Position numbers and translations under genes: made by a program
Notes under the pieces: generated by a model
What the model was told of the DNA's origin: nothing
Databases searched by the model: none
Seen by the model: only the letters and a program-made list of their open reading frames with translations
Shown here: positions 31,901-44,260 of the stretch, one piece after another
Layout of the letters: every line of letters begins with the position of its first letter
Position numbering within the stretch: the stretch's first letter is position 1
DNA from: Mesostigma viride
Lineage: Eukaryota; Streptophyta; Mesostigmatophyceae; Mesostigmatales; Mesostigmataceae
Reading direction: 5' to 3'
Assembly: GCA_009746045.1 (NCBI GenBank)
Contig: RPFO01000086.1
Span: 399,732 to 463,731 of the forward strand
DNA: 64,000 nt

Positions 31901-34136
31901 GGCAGCACCGCTGGCCCCCCGCACGCCGACGGCCCTGCCCCGCCGCCCGTCGACTGCCCCGCCCCGCCGCCCGTCGACAGCCCCGCCCCGCCGCCCACGC
32001 GCGCCGGCAGCGCCGCTGGCCCCCGCGCGCCGACTGCCCCGCCCCGCCGCCCGCGCGCGCCGGCAGCACCGCTGGCCCGCCGCCCGTCGACGGCCCTGCC
32101 CCGCCGCCCGTCGACTGCCCCGCCCCGCCGCGCACCGGCAGCGCCGCCCCGCTGCCCGCTGACTGCCCCGCCCCGCCGCGTGCCGGCTGCGCCGCCGCTG
32201 CCGCCCCGCCGCGCACCGATGGCGCCGCCCCTCCGTGCGCCGGCTGCGCCTCGCTGCACGCAGGCTGCACGACATCACCACGCACCCTGGTGACCTTGAT
32301 AACCTGATCCTCCCTACCGGTCATCCAATCTACTGTGCTGCACCAACCGGCAAACGACTCGCGCTGCAACGGAGTGAGAAAGTTCCTGACATCGTAAGCG
32401 ACCCCCAATACCTTGACCTCCGTGCCAGCGGGGACGGTCGAGTTGCAGTTCGCAGCTGCACCACTAGGCTGACGGAATGCCTCTTCTATGGCCGCCACCC
32501 AGCTCTCCAAAGTTGGGTACTTGTGCACGAAGCTAGGCCCCCCCGCCACAGCGTGTCTCATGTAGGCCACAAGCACGCCGAATTTCTGATCTGGGTCGGC
32601 GTGCGTGTGGCCCACGAGCATGCGGTGCATTTCGACGACGTCGAAGAAGCCAACGTGTACGAGCCACCATGCAAACAGTAAGACGGTGTGATTCCGGTTT
32701 TCACTCCCACCGTCCAGTTGCAGGCACAAACACCTGGGCATGTGCGGCAGCCCCGCCCTCCTCCATGGCTGGTCCCTCATCAACTGCGCCAGGATGTGCA
32801 TCAGCATCGTGACGGTGACACTGCCGGAGAGGTTGTCGGTCATGAGGACCCATGCGAGAACGATGAACCACATCGCCTTGTACCCATGGACGGCCGCACA
32901 GAAGAGCGAGAACGGCATCATGCCACCTGCATAGCTGCCCCATGAGTCGGGCCCCCCCACCAGCTTCGGCCAGTATGTCTTGGCGTGATCCAGCTTGTCG
33001 AGGTTGATCGACAAAATGGCCGTCAACATAGCGGCCACCATCGCGCAGGCAAGCTCGCGCCTCAACCAATAGTTCTGGCGGGTAAACCAGGCCAGAGCGA
33101 CATGCTGCTTGATTTGGTTGTCGACGTACTGCCGTTGTGCCTCAGTTGAAGCACCGCGGCGCCGCATGCGCAGTTCCACGCAGTCCGCGCAGTGACCGGT
33201 GCTCTTGTTGTGCGGGCATACCACCACCTTCGGGCTCCTCTGCCCTGGGAAGTAGTCGCCTTTGCAGTAGGTGCGCCAGATGCGGTAGAATGCGTTGTAG
33301 CCTAGCACCTTGGCCCCTTCCCCCGCTTCTGCCACCACGTCTTCAACGTACATGGCGTGCATCTCCTTGATGGACATGACGTCCATGAAGACAACGCCAG
33401 CATGAGTCGGGTCATGGTCTGCGATCTGCTGCACCAACTCGTGCATCCACATTGCTGCGTGTTCGCCAACCTCCGAACGCCCCCGAGCATCACGCTCAGG
33501 TGGTGCGTGCTCCAGACCAACACCGAAAGTCGCTAGGTCGTTGGGATGCACGGTCAGGAAATACTCTTTCGCCGACACGACCGACGCCACCAGATTGTTC
33601 CAAGTCGCCCGGGTAACGCCGGCCATCTTCCGGATGGCAGATGCACAACCGGTGACGGTGTACATGCACCCCGCAATCACCACGTCCACGTGTAAAGGGC
33701 CGGTAATGATGTACTTCTTGTAACGGCCACCGTCGGCAGGGGATTCTACCTCGATGTTGCCCACGCCGGCCGACCGGATCACGTCGCAAAGGGAGGCCAT
33801 GCGCTGCTGGTCCGTTTGGTTGTACAGGTACTCTCGAAAGGCAGTCCACGACCTGGTATCGGTAAGTAAGGTGCCCACCTTCTCGAGGCAATGCTCCCCA
33901 CAAGTCGGACCGCACTTCCTGGCCTTGGCGATGTCCTTGTCAACGGACTTCAATTTGGAGGCGAGAAGCCGGGCGCCATCTTTCTTCCCACTGCGCTTCG
34001 CTCGAGAGGAAGACGTGCCGGGCCCCATTTCCGTGTGAAGCAGGTCGTCGTCAGAGCCGTCAGAATCTACGCCCCAACTAGCTTCAGAACTCGCATCCGA
34101 ATCCACCAGGTCTGGCACATCCCATTCTTCATCCAT
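28968..34136 (-). CDS. Giant DDE-like transposase (DUF7869-type pattern), 1,722 aa
   Basis: Intact frame from ATG 34136 to the stop near 28968. The N-terminus is acidic (1-35). A Cys cluster CGPTCGEHC lies at 75-83 and a second Cys pair CPHNKSTGHCADC at 307-319. The RNase H-like core has SINLDKLDHAKTYWP (376-390, Asp 380/383), CLQLDGGSENRN (471-482, Asp 474) and LVGHTHADPDQKFG (507-520, Asp 514/516). These blocks and their spacing match my memory of the DUF7869-type, transposase-like proteins common in algal and other eukaryotic genomes. Residues about 640-1180 are an Ala/Gly/Arg/Pro low-complexity insert encoded by a GC-rich tandem repeat. The C-terminal module (about 1180-1722) has no family I can name; it ends ICGCPG... 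and a run of Asp (DDDDDDDDDDDC). It is paralogous to 3990-4996. Single exon as written. Nuclear DNA transposition is inferred. Confidence 0.72.
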   Translation of the reverse strand: MDEEWDVPDLVDSDASSEASWGVDSDGSDDDLLHTEMGPGTSSSRAKRSGKKDGARLLASKLKSVDKDIAKARKCGPTCGEHCLEKVGTLLTDTRSWTAFREYLYNQTDQQRMASLCDVIRSAGVGNIEVESPADGGRYKKYIITGPLHVDVVIAGCMYTVTGCASAIRKMAGVTRATWNNLVASVVSAKEYFLTVHPNDLATFGVGLEHAPPERDARGRSEVGEHAAMWMHELVQQIADHDPTHAGVVFMDVMSIKEMHAMYVEDVVAEAGEGAKVLGYNAFYRIWRTYCKGDYFPGQRSPKVVVCPHNKSTGHCADCVELRMRRRGASTEAQRQYVDNQIKQHVALAWFTRQNYWLRRELACAMVAAMLTAILSINLDKLDHAKTYWPKLVGGPDSWGSYAGGMMPFSLFCAAVHGYKAMWFIVLAWVLMTDNLSGSVTVTMLMHILAQLMRDQPWRRAGLPHMPRCLCLQLDGGSENRNHTVLLFAWWLVHVGFFDVVEMHRMLVGHTHADPDQKFGVLVAYMRHAVAGGPSFVHKYPTLESWVAAIEEAFRQPSGAAANCNSTVPAGTEVKVLGVAYDVRNFLTPLQRESFAGWCSTVDWMTGREDQVIKVTRVRGDVVQPACSEAQPAHGGAAPSVRGGAAAAAQPARGGAGQSAGSGAALPVRGGAGQSTGGGAGPSTGGGPAVLPARAGGGAGQSARGGQRRCRRAWAAGRGCRRAAGRGSRRAAGQGRRRAGGQRCCRRAWAAGRGCRRAAGRGSRRAAGQGRRRAGGQRCCRRAWAAGRGCRRAAGRGSRRAGGQRCCRRAWAAGRGCRRAAWRGSQRAGGQRRCRRAWAAGRGCRRAAGRGSRRAAWRGGRRAGGQRRCRRAWAAGRGCRRAAGRGSRRAAGQGGRRAGGQRRCRRAWAAGRGCRRAAGRGSRRAAGQGRRRAGGQRRCRRAWAAGRGCRRAAGRGSRRAGGQRCCRRAWAAGRGCRRAAGRGSRRAGGQRCCRRAWAAGRGCRRAAGRGRRRAGASGAAGARGRRGGAVDGRRGGAVGARGPAALPARVGAGAGLSTGGGAGQSTGGGAGRSACGGPAALPARVGGGAGLSTGGGAGQSTGGGAGPSACGGPAALPARVGGGPAQLACGGAGLSTGGGAGQSTGGGAGRSACGGPAALPARVGGGAGLSTGGGAGQSTGGGAGQPARGGPEAQPAGGGAAQPVPEKRGRSMKVHHAVFFQVQGNAETWLSYRTTESQKTPWQPAGTRQEGAPRCGKAMTQPYKFDAEGRPLFGVRLVDPDRIPMLQDTPAFAPLNMEFLGKELESIKTRVEKLPHGIWQWYFPPDTIKPNEAFFAKVPHAPEEVPEEWRPLPWPSRADISALREHDAAPEPPPTQEEHFMALVDAEAVRVTPLVDRVLHDGHTQQEWAAEDRAMTAKVAYLKRMQGVEKGSAVLYWHPSAGILCNSKLTWTPVLFGIIKEVVAKEDGGQPSIELFVYRAKHLRDTWHPWNPDIAQWPHPPTTAAHTVIITASDLVLTQVVGKRGQPPHAVSLGANKKLTKECLKALKEVPYDAEHPVVKWQDAECSKGIVGMAKACWEGIRLQVKSGSRNLVGQVVCHWASERVTSADGRTESRDGRYHGRVAVVDTQNDMVAMYWGARWEEDAVSCVPLHELEAQICGCPGVVVPALQAPDITLAEARLREMVPPSDDVAENNNAGASRRRKRALILADDDDDDDDDDDC
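30530..32260. repeat. GC-rich coding minisatellite inside the transposase
   Basis: Imperfect units of about 100-150 bp. Each is built from GCCCGTCGACTGCCCCGCCC, GCCCGTCGACAGCCCCGCCC, CACGCGCGCCGGCAGCGCCG and CTGGCCCCCCGCACGCCGAC. It contains no stop codons in several frames on both strands, producing long spurious frames of about 580-680 codons. Unit-length changes not divisible by 3 switch the protein between Gly/Ala/Ser-rich and Arg-rich frames without ending it. Confidence 0.95.
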
Positions 34137-34640
34137 GTTAATAGGAAATCTACTGTATTACACCCGGTGGTGCTTGGACAGAAGCAAGAAACCCCGCCCA
34201 CCGCTCAAATGTGGCGCCCAACAAAGCCCCAAACTGTTTTCTTCAATAAGTCTACTGTTCTACATCCGGTGGTGGATGGACACAAGCAATAAAGGCCCCG
34301 CCCACACCTCAGATTTCTTTAGAAAATCTACTGATCTACATTCGATGGCGCCTTCACAGAAGCAGGAAACTCCGCCCACCGGTCAAATGTGACGCCCAAC
34401 AAAGCCCCAACTGATTTCTTCAAGAAGTATACTGTTTTACAGCCGGTAGTGCTTGGGCAGAAGCACTATAAAAGAGACAACCAGCGCAGGCCAGAAATCG
34501 CAGGCCAGAAATCGCAACTATGTAAAGCCCGCCCACACATCGGATTTCTTTACGAAAAACCTGTTTTACATTCGATGGGGTCTTGACAGATTCAAACAAA
34601 TTATCGTTTCTACCTGCGTGCGACTGCTGCGGCTGAGTGC
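34137..34640. promoter_or_regulatory. Divergent control region A: ~90-bp repeats
   Basis: Five imperfect units starting near 34149, 34250, 34329, 34428 and 34558, each with CTACTGTTCTACATCCGGTGG, GAAGCA-GAAACCCCGCCCAC and CAAATGTGGCGCCCAACAAAG. They lie directly upstream of the minus-strand transposase ATG. A plus-strand TATAAAAG is at 34467-34474. A promoter or transposase-binding array is inferred from position. Confidence 0.5.
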
Positions 34641-34651
34641 TGCAACTTGTC

Positions 34652-35665
34652 TTCACGTCTTCACGTCTTCACGTCTTCACGTCTTCACCGCGTCTTCACC
34701 TGTCTTCACCACGTCTTCACGGCTTCACGGCTTCACGTCTTCACGGCTTCACCTGAACACCTGAACTTCACCTGAACTTGCCGTATCGTGTCTTCACGTC
34801 TTCACGTCTTCACGTCTTCACGTCTTCACGTCTTCACCGCGTCTTCACCTGTCTTCACCACGTCTTCACGGCTTCACGGCTTCACGTCTTCACGGCTTCA
34901 CCTGAACACCTGAACTTCACCTGAACTTGCCGTATCGTGTCTTCACGTCTTCACGTCTTCACGTCTTCACGTCTTCACGTCTTCACCGCGTCTTCACCTG
35001 TCTTCACCACGTCTTCACGGCTTCACGGCTTCACGTCTTCACGGCTTCACCTGAACACCTGAACTTCACCTGAACTTGCCGTATCGTGTCTTCACGTCTT
35101 CACGTCTTCACGTCTTCACGTCTTCACGTCTTCACCGCGTCTTCACCTGTCTTCACCACGTCTTCACGGCTTCACGGCTTCACGTCTTCACGGCTTCACC
35201 TGAACACCTGAACTTCACCTGAACTTGCCGTATCGTGTCTTCACGTCTTCACGTCTTCACGTCTTCACGTCTTCACGTCTTCACCGCGTCTTCACCTGTC
35301 TTCACCACGTCTTCACGGCTTCACGGCTTCACGTCTTCACGGCTTCACCTGAACACCTGAACTTCACCTGAACTTGCCGTATCGTGTCTTCACGTCTTCA
35401 CGTCTTCACGTCTTCACGTCTTCACGTCTTCACCGCGTCTTCACCTGTCTTCACCACGGCTTCACGGCTTCACGTCTTCACGTCTTCACGGCTTCACCTG
35501 AACACCTGAACTTCACCTGAACTTGCCGTATCGTGTCTTCACGTCTTCACGTCTTCACGTCTTCACGTCTTCACGTCTTCACCACGTCTTCACCTGTCTT
35601 CACCACGTCTTCACGGCTTCACGGCTTCACGTCTTCACGGCTTCACCTGAACACCTGAACTTTGC
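34652..35665 (+). repeat. 149-bp tandem array of CTTCACG(T) units
   Basis: About 6.8 near-identical 149-bp units; the marker CCGTATCGTGTC recurs at 34781, 34930, 35079, 35228, 35377 and 35526. Each unit is built from CGTCTTCA, CGGCTTCA and ACCTGAACACCTGAACTTC. It ends about 155 bp before the zinc-finger gene ATG and could be its promoter or 5' UTR, or a binding array. Confidence 0.95.
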
Positions 35666-35820
35666 GTATCGTATCTTTGATACATTGCATCATTTGCATG
35701 CCTTGGAGCTGCACGTCTTCAAGCAGTGTCACCCAGTTCCCGCTTGATTCAAATGCACTTCGCGCTTGAATTCGTGACTTCGCTCAAGGTGGAAGGTGAT
35801 GGGCACTAGCCACGGGAACT

Positions 35821-37472
<1,652 letters not shown>

Positions 37473-37486
37473 CACCGGGAAGGGGG

Positions 37487-37960
37487 GTGTGACATTTTGT
37501 GATATTTTGTGACATATCACGTGACATTTTGTGATGTGGATGTGACAAAATGTGACATTTTGTGATTTTTTGTGACAAAAGTGTGATATTCTGTGACATT
37601 TCGTGACAAATCATGTGATAAAACCAGCATATTCTGTGATTATCTTTGTGACAAAAACAAGGAAATTATCACAAAATATCAATGTCACGACTTGATAAAA
37701 CGCACTGACAAAATCCGTGACATTATCACTGATATATCACGAAAAAAGGGTGACAAATCCGTGACATTATCACGAAAAAAAGGGTGACAAATCCGTGACA
37801 TTATCACGAAAAAAGGGTGACAAATCCGTGACATTATCACTGATATATCAGGAAAAAAAGGGTGACGAAATCCGTGACATTGTCACTGATATATCAGGAA
37901 AAAAAGGGTGACAAAGCCGTGACAATGTCACTGATAAATCTAGGGAGAAAACAGTGACAT
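37487..37960. repeat. Left subterminal GTGACA/TGTGAT repeat array
   Basis: Short motifs GTGACATTTTGTGAT at the tip, then about five units of roughly 35-48 bp with ATCCGTGACATTATCAC, TGATATATCA and GAAAAAAAGGGTGACAAA. The mirror-image array lies at 43960-44260. Confidence 0.85.
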
Positions 37961-38573
37961 AAAACCACGGGCGATCATGACATATCACACAGATATATCA
38001 GAACACATTCCAAAGCAAAACGGATGAAAAGCACAGCTCGCGATTTCTTTATTACAAATATAAAGATAAATGTAACAGATCTTCATTCTTCATTCTTGAT
38101 TCTTCATTCTTCAACAGTGATTATCGATCAGTGACAATTTGCAAACGCCGGCTTGGCGCTTGTCGTTGCGTGACAGAAATCTCAGAATGTTCCTGGAATG
38201 CATTAAAAAACGCACATGCGCAAGAAACATTAACGGATGGTTGGTGTCAGTTGTCTCATCTGCCACCGCACCCTAGAAAACCAATTCATGAACAAGAAAG
38301 CGCTCGATATAGATCAAGAAAACAAAAACAAACCTGCACAGTCATGGCGCCTAGATGACGATGTTAAGTGGACGACGACGAGGAGGCCGGCACCTTGTCT
38401 CCCTGTGAGCAGAAAAAAAAAGGCAAGTTTGAACACTCAAGATTTGTCATAGCCTTTCACAGCCTCGATCAATAGAAATGCACATCAAAATCAATGTGTT
38501 GCCTAGAACATCCTTGAATGGGTTTCAAGAACAGCAAGGCGGCCTCCCCGCCCGCAAACTCATAATCCCAGTG

Positions 38574-38603
38574 TTTACAACCCCCTCATGAGGGGGTTGT
38601 AAA
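38574..38603. repeat. Perfect 30-bp palindrome
   Basis: TTTACAACCCCCTCA followed by its exact reverse complement. It lies inside the 6.8-kb element, next to imperfect CCCAGTTTCCCACAGCCCCC repeats (38630-38830). Confidence 0.95.
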
Positions 38604-39124
38604 ATTGCAATCAGTCATTAAAAAAAAAAAAAAATCCCAGTTTCACACACTGCCCACTCATAAATAATCCCAGTTTCTGACAGCCCCCGCTCAGCCCACT
38701 CATGAACAACCCAGTTTAGACCCCCCCACTCATACACTATCCCAGTTTCCCACAGCCCCCACTCAGCCCACTCTGACATTAACCACCCCAGTTTAGACAC
38801 CCCCTCTCATGAATAAGCCCAGTTTCCCACAGTCACCTGAGAAACCGCGCAACCTGGGGTCAGTCAGGTCAGTCACAGCCGGTGCGGCGCTAGATTACAA
38901 TACCGGTCCGATGTAGTGTAGTGGGGTGGGTGGGTGGGTGGGTGGGGGAAGGGGGGGGGGTTCCCCCTCCTTTGGCGGGTGTCAAGGGGGACATTGGTAG
39001 GGGTTGATGATTTAGTAGTTGTGGAACGCAGTTGTAAATGTGGGTAGCTCGTGCGTAGGTCACAGGTTCGTGTGAGGGGTGGGGATGCTTGGGTTGCCGT
39101 GGTGGCTTGCCTATGGTACGTAGG

Positions 39125-39299
39125 TGCCTGAATACAGTGGTGGGCAGGTGCACTTCGTGCACCCAGAGCAGGTGGCAGTTTACATTCCCCCACCTGCAAG
39201 AAGTAGCCAAGAGTGTATTAAAGGCCATATGCCCCTTCTCAGGGCTATGTGCTACATATACTCCCAACGGAGTTATGTTCCTAATTAATTAATTAATTA
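39125..39299 (+). mobile_element. SINE-like insertion with 12-bp TSD
   Basis: 175 bp, TGCCTGAATACAGTGGTGGG to (AATT)n. It is flanked by ATGGTACGTAGG at 39113-39124 and 39300-39311. This copy defines both ends of the dispersed family also seen at 10764, 21955, 51275 and 52295. Confidence 0.88.
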
Positions 39300-39311
39300 A
39301 TGGTACGTAGG

Positions 39312-42300
39312 CGGGCTTGGCGATGGTCTATGCAGCAGGGTCAGTTATGGTTGAGTGGACAAGGGGTTGGTTGCCCCGGAGGCCGGGGTGGGCGGGGTTG
39401 GTTATGGTTCATGTGGATGGTGGGGTGGAGTCATCGTATATTAGGGCAGCGGGGGGTGGGGTCACTGGGCGGGGTGCAGTGGTGTAGGGGAACCTCGTTG
39501 TGGGGCGGGTGGTTGGTTTAGTGGATGGTTTGCGATGTTGGTGTGGAATGTGGTGGAGGTAATACGGAAGGGTGGTAGTCACATAGGTTGGCTAGGGGGA
39601 CTCAAGGTGGATGGTCGGGTGGGTCAGCGTATGGTTTGGGGAGGAGGGCAGTGTATGGTTTGGGGAGGAGGGCGGTGTTACGGTGTTGTGGGGGACCTCA
39701 GGGTGGGGGCGAGAGTGGTCCGTAGTCAGGGGGGGATGGATAGCGGCATGTGGATGTCCGTAATGTATCTTTGTGGGTGGGGTGGGTATGGAACAGGCAG
39801 GGGAGTGGGGCGAGTGGGGATTAGCAGGGTGGAGGGTGCTGGCATTGTGGCGGGATGGTTGGAGGCACATGGACACACATAATGGCAAGAGTAACTGCAT
39901 GCATAGCAACATGGGACCAGCTGTTCCGAGAACATCTGAAACCCTCACCATGCAACAACCAACAGCAACCAGCAACTGCCAACAGTGACAACGTTCGCAA
40001 GATGTGACGCCAAGGCCATTGGAGATCCTGATGTAATTTCGGGGGGTTCCTAGTCCTGCCGTGTACTTAACTTAATTCAGGGCCGCACACTTCGTGTGGT
40101 GCAGTGGTGCAGCAAGGGCTCATGGCCGGTATGGTGGTAGCCGGTAGGTGAAGACCTTGCTGCGAATCGAGGGCGTGATATTGCATGGGAAAATGATGCC
40201 GAGAGTCTCAGGGCGTCTCGCGTGGTGACAGCTGCAGCGTGTGGGCCGAGGAGCTCGAGATGCAGGTCTCGTCGGTACATGTGGGCCACTGGAGAGGGCG
40301 CCAATGTGATGGAGGCCTTTCCATCGTGCCAGTTGGACATCACTCAACAGCCAAAGGGGCGGCTGCATTGGCGGTGGGGCTAGAATTCTGGTAACTGCAC
40401 AGAATTGACCCAAGAAAGCTCGAATCGCGGGCATGGGCAGGCAAGGTAAAAGAGGGAAACATTGCGCCAGCGGTTGAGGAAAGATGGCCTGTTTACAGTG
40501 CTGGGCCTCAGAAGGAGTCGAGGCGTCGGCTCAGTTGGCAGGGCGACGATAAGTCTGTCAAAGCTGCGCATGGGTGGCGCAATGAGAGCTCATTAGGAAG
40601 GTCTCGCGCAGGAGGTTTCGATAGGCTAAAATTTTTCTCAGTCCTCGAAGATTAGGCGGGTGAAAATCGTAAATCCGCCATAGCCGCCATTTAAAAAATT
40701 TTCCCGCTTTCCATGGGATATACTGCCTAGCCTTACAGTAGCCAAATGGATTTGCGTGCGCCTCAGTCCATGCACCTAGTCGTTCGCCATCGGTTTCGGC
40801 GCAATATTTGAATTTTGCGCAAGGATCCTGACGGGTTGATTCCAGACTTGCGCTTGTTGCGAAAGATTATTGATTTATTGTCCATTCATTCCAGACTCCC
40901 AAGCTAGGGGCCGCCGTCGACTGTAGTCTGAACGGTACGGCTAACAGTTACGATGCCAGGCCAGCAGCAAGCGGTCAAAACCAAGCGATACTAGAGAGTC
41001 ATGTCAGTCGTCTTTTTACTGGTTTCGTCAGTCAGTTATTCCTCATGTATGTCAAACTACTTCTACTCGGAGAGATATGTAGTAGCGGCGAAATCGGAAG
41101 GGGACGTGGGCAGGGGGGGGGCGGGAAGTACGACTGATGCAATATACCGTACGTTAGTTATCGTCACAAAGCGAGTGACTGACGATAGTAAAGGGCCTCT
41201 AATGACGACAGTGATGACGATAGTATTTGGCACTGATGAGTGATGACAGGAAGAGCGATGACCCCAAGTTACCAGACTTTGCGACGTTGATGAGACTTAG
41301 CGAATTGCGAGCCCTCATTCCAGTGGTTGCGCGGGTGTTACCGTTGAAGTTGAAGTTAAGACGACGCGAAAAAAAAAATTACTTGACTTGAACATCTATC
41401 CACGCTGCACAGGTGGGAAAGGTGGAAGGGAGCTGCGATCGGCTCGCAGCCAAGGCGGGATTATGTGCCTTTTGATTTCCAGCAATGTCGCTTCTGTATG
41501 AACGCACGTGGTGGTTGGAATAGGAGCATAGGCTCACTGATGACCGTCGTGATTTATGTAGCCATTAGGGCGTCGTCTTAAATGAATTCAGGAGCGAGCT
41601 CGGACAAGGCTACAAGCAGCCATCGGGGGAGAAACATAGGCATGGTCTGGAATAAAGCTTTAATCGATCTGTTCGCTCAGTGGTAGGCACAGCACATTCG
41701 GACATCCAGAAGCTGCCCACTCTTTACCAGGTGAGGTGAGCAAGGAATTCCTCGCCTGAAATTCTAATAAGTTTGCATCGACTTTAACATGCATGCCGTA
41801 CGCACGTGGCATTCTCACGTATCGCCCTAGGGCCAAGGCTGCTATGGGCCGCTCGGTTTCATGCCAAGTTAGCCGTGCTTGCCATGAATGCTGCAGCAGT
41901 TTCACTATCTCATTCGTACAAGGTCAATAGACTATGCAAACGACATCCGATTTAGTTTTCATGAAGGGCATAACCTTGTTCAGATTGAGAGTTGCATGAC
42001 ATGGGCTGCTCTTGCGCCACTTTCCTTGTCTTAACCTACTGATTCTCTGTTTATGCTTTCGGTCGTTATACATTCGTATGTGTGCATCTGTGTTGCCATT
42101 GTGGTGTCGATTTTGCGCGTGTACTTGTGATGCCTGATACCGTTGGACTTGCACGCGGCCCCATCGCATGTGGCAGCGACAAGCTCTTGGTCACCTGTCC
42201 AGCGCGGCGAATTCTTGATGGTGAGCAACGGTGATCATTCTTTATGTAGTGCTCATTCCTCAAATTATCAACGTGCTGTGCGTGTCAGCCACCATTGGCC

Positions 42301-43200
42301 TTGTTCTTCCAGCTTCAGTGCATGATTTTTTTGTAGCCCGCTGGTGATGCTCTGAGCTACAAATAGTTTGCATTATTTGTACCAATTCCTTCGCTGTCGG
42401 TAGAATCTTCTTTGCAATCCAGTAGCCTTGGTTGACATTCATGCATTGCTGGACTATATCTCGCTTCCTTGCATGGGTAGCATCTTTGCATATTTATCCT
42501 TTTTGCTCAGATCACAGCTTTTTTTCATTCCCTCCCCCCCGCTCCCCACCCTGAACGACTCCTGCTAGTGTCAACTGCAGACGTAGAGCCTTCAGCCTCG
42601 TTAGAGTTCATCCTACCTGTAACGGGGCATATTGTTGGTTGATTGGCCTTGCATTTTCTTGGCACTATTCAGGCGTTTCTTTCTTATTGCCGTATTAACC
42701 ATACAGAGATTGCAATGAAGTAGATTGTGAGGCCTCTTGGCATGTTAGGGAACCTTTGCGACTCCAGGATTTCTGGGTGTGCAGTTCCCTACAACTTGTG
42801 AGGCATGTAGATACAATTTAGGTGAACATCTATGGCCAATTTTTTTTCTCGAGCACCCCTGTCTCTCTCTTGGCCCAGTATCTCACCTTTCTTTGTCCTA
42901 AAATTAGGCCGGTACTCATAGATAGCCACGCAACTGCTGCGATCTCCCCCGCATCCTTACATACAAGTGAACTGAAGTCATGCAAAGTTGTTGGCACGTC
43001 CAGCGCGTAGCGTTCATCTCACTAACAAATTTTTGTGTGTACCGATGCGTGCTTTGCCGGATGATGTATTTTTGTCTTGCATGCAGGCAATATACCTAAC
43101 ACAGTCGGGCCGGGCACATCCGTCAGTCCAACACGGCGAGAGGCCACATGCGGATGCAGATTTTGTAGGCTCTGAGCCTTCAATGGTCACATTGCCGTAG
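39312..43200. other. Interior of the 6.8-kb element; no gene identified
   Basis: 39312-39880 is a degenerate G/T-rich repeat (GGTTGG, GGGTGGG). The rest is mixed-composition sequence with stops in all frames. Possible acceptor-like TTGCATGCAG ends near 43087, so small exons cannot be excluded. Confidence 0.4.
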
Positions 43201-43326
43201 CACTCGACAGTGTCCTGTGATTGTTTCTAGAGAGTCATCCAGTTACTTCAGCAATGGTGGCTGGGACAGCCCTCGTGATGGTTTCGGTGATGATGAGGAT
43301 GATGACTTTGATGACGAGGACTGTTG
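43088..43326 (+). other. Candidate terminal exon with acidic tail
   Basis: After an acceptor-like TGCATGCAG (43087), one frame runs to TGA 43324-43326. It ends in SNGGWDSPRDGFGDDEDDDF and DDEDC. This resembles the Asp-run-plus-Cys end of the 1,722-aa transposase. Upstream exons were not resolved. Confidence 0.3.
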
Positions 43327-43959
43327 AGCCCCGTTGTACTTCTCGGTCAACAGATTTTATATTGCATTTGTGAGATGATTGTGGGTGTCCATTTTGCACA
43401 CCACCCACAGCCATGCTTGAGTGCACCGTTCCTTGTGTGTGTATCAATACAGTTTGTGTTCGTATTTGATCAGTTGTGCCATTTCATCGGGTTGTTGCAT
43501 GCCATCTGAATATGTTCACTCCCCGTTGCCATTTTATCATACTAGTGTTGTGAGCTCAGAGCAATGGATGCATGATGCAGTGTTGTGATTCAGTGTAGAT
43601 ATTGACGATTTTACCTTTGATCAGCACGATGGATGCTTGGCCAGCGATGGGTCGGAGGTTGACACTTGATGACCGTGATGATCATTGCCCTGAATGTTCA
43701 ATATTGGTGTTTTTCTTAACATCCCAGTCGATATTTTTGCAATAAACCATGTCTCCCATGGCTCATGACATTGTGGTGCATTTTATCATGCACCTGAGAG
43801 TGTTTCCAGCTTGTTTTGTCAGTTCCTTTCAGTACGCTTGCCCCGTACCGCTGCACGTGTTGTCTCTCCTGGCATTGCCACCGTGTCGTGTCCCACCTTG
43901 GCCTTTTCCTTCTCCGTCTCTGCTGCGGCACGCACTTCCTTGCTGCGGATGTGCATTAT

Positions 43960-44260
43960 GCGTGCTTTGTGATATATCACTTCCCCTGAGTGGTTGTGAT
44001 TTATCATCTTGTCACATTTTGTTTTTCTGTGGGTTTGTGACATTTTGTGACACTTTGACATTTTGTGATAGTGACGTTATCACAAAATATGCTGGTTTTA
44101 TCACGTTTGTCACGTTTTGTCACAATCATGACATGTCTCGATCACAATTTGTCACAGTTTTATCACATTTTGTCACATTTTGTCACGTTTTATCATTTTT
44201 TTATCACAAAATGTCACAAAAGTGACATTTTGTGATAAAAAAATATCACAAAATGTCACA
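43960..44260. repeat. Right subterminal GTGACA/TGTGAT repeat array
   Basis: Dense TTTTGTGACATTTTGTGA and TCACAATTTGTCACA motifs in inverted relation to the left array. Confidence 0.85.

Noticed and set aside
30254-32293. Plus-strand 679-codon Pro/Ala/Arg frame and minus-strand 579-593-codon frames
   Set aside because: Shadows of the GC-rich minisatellite inside the transposase gene; codon content follows the repeat in every frame.
34652-35665. Repeat array resembling a centromeric satellite (149 bp)
   Set aside because: Only about seven units, confined to the promoter side of one transposon gene.
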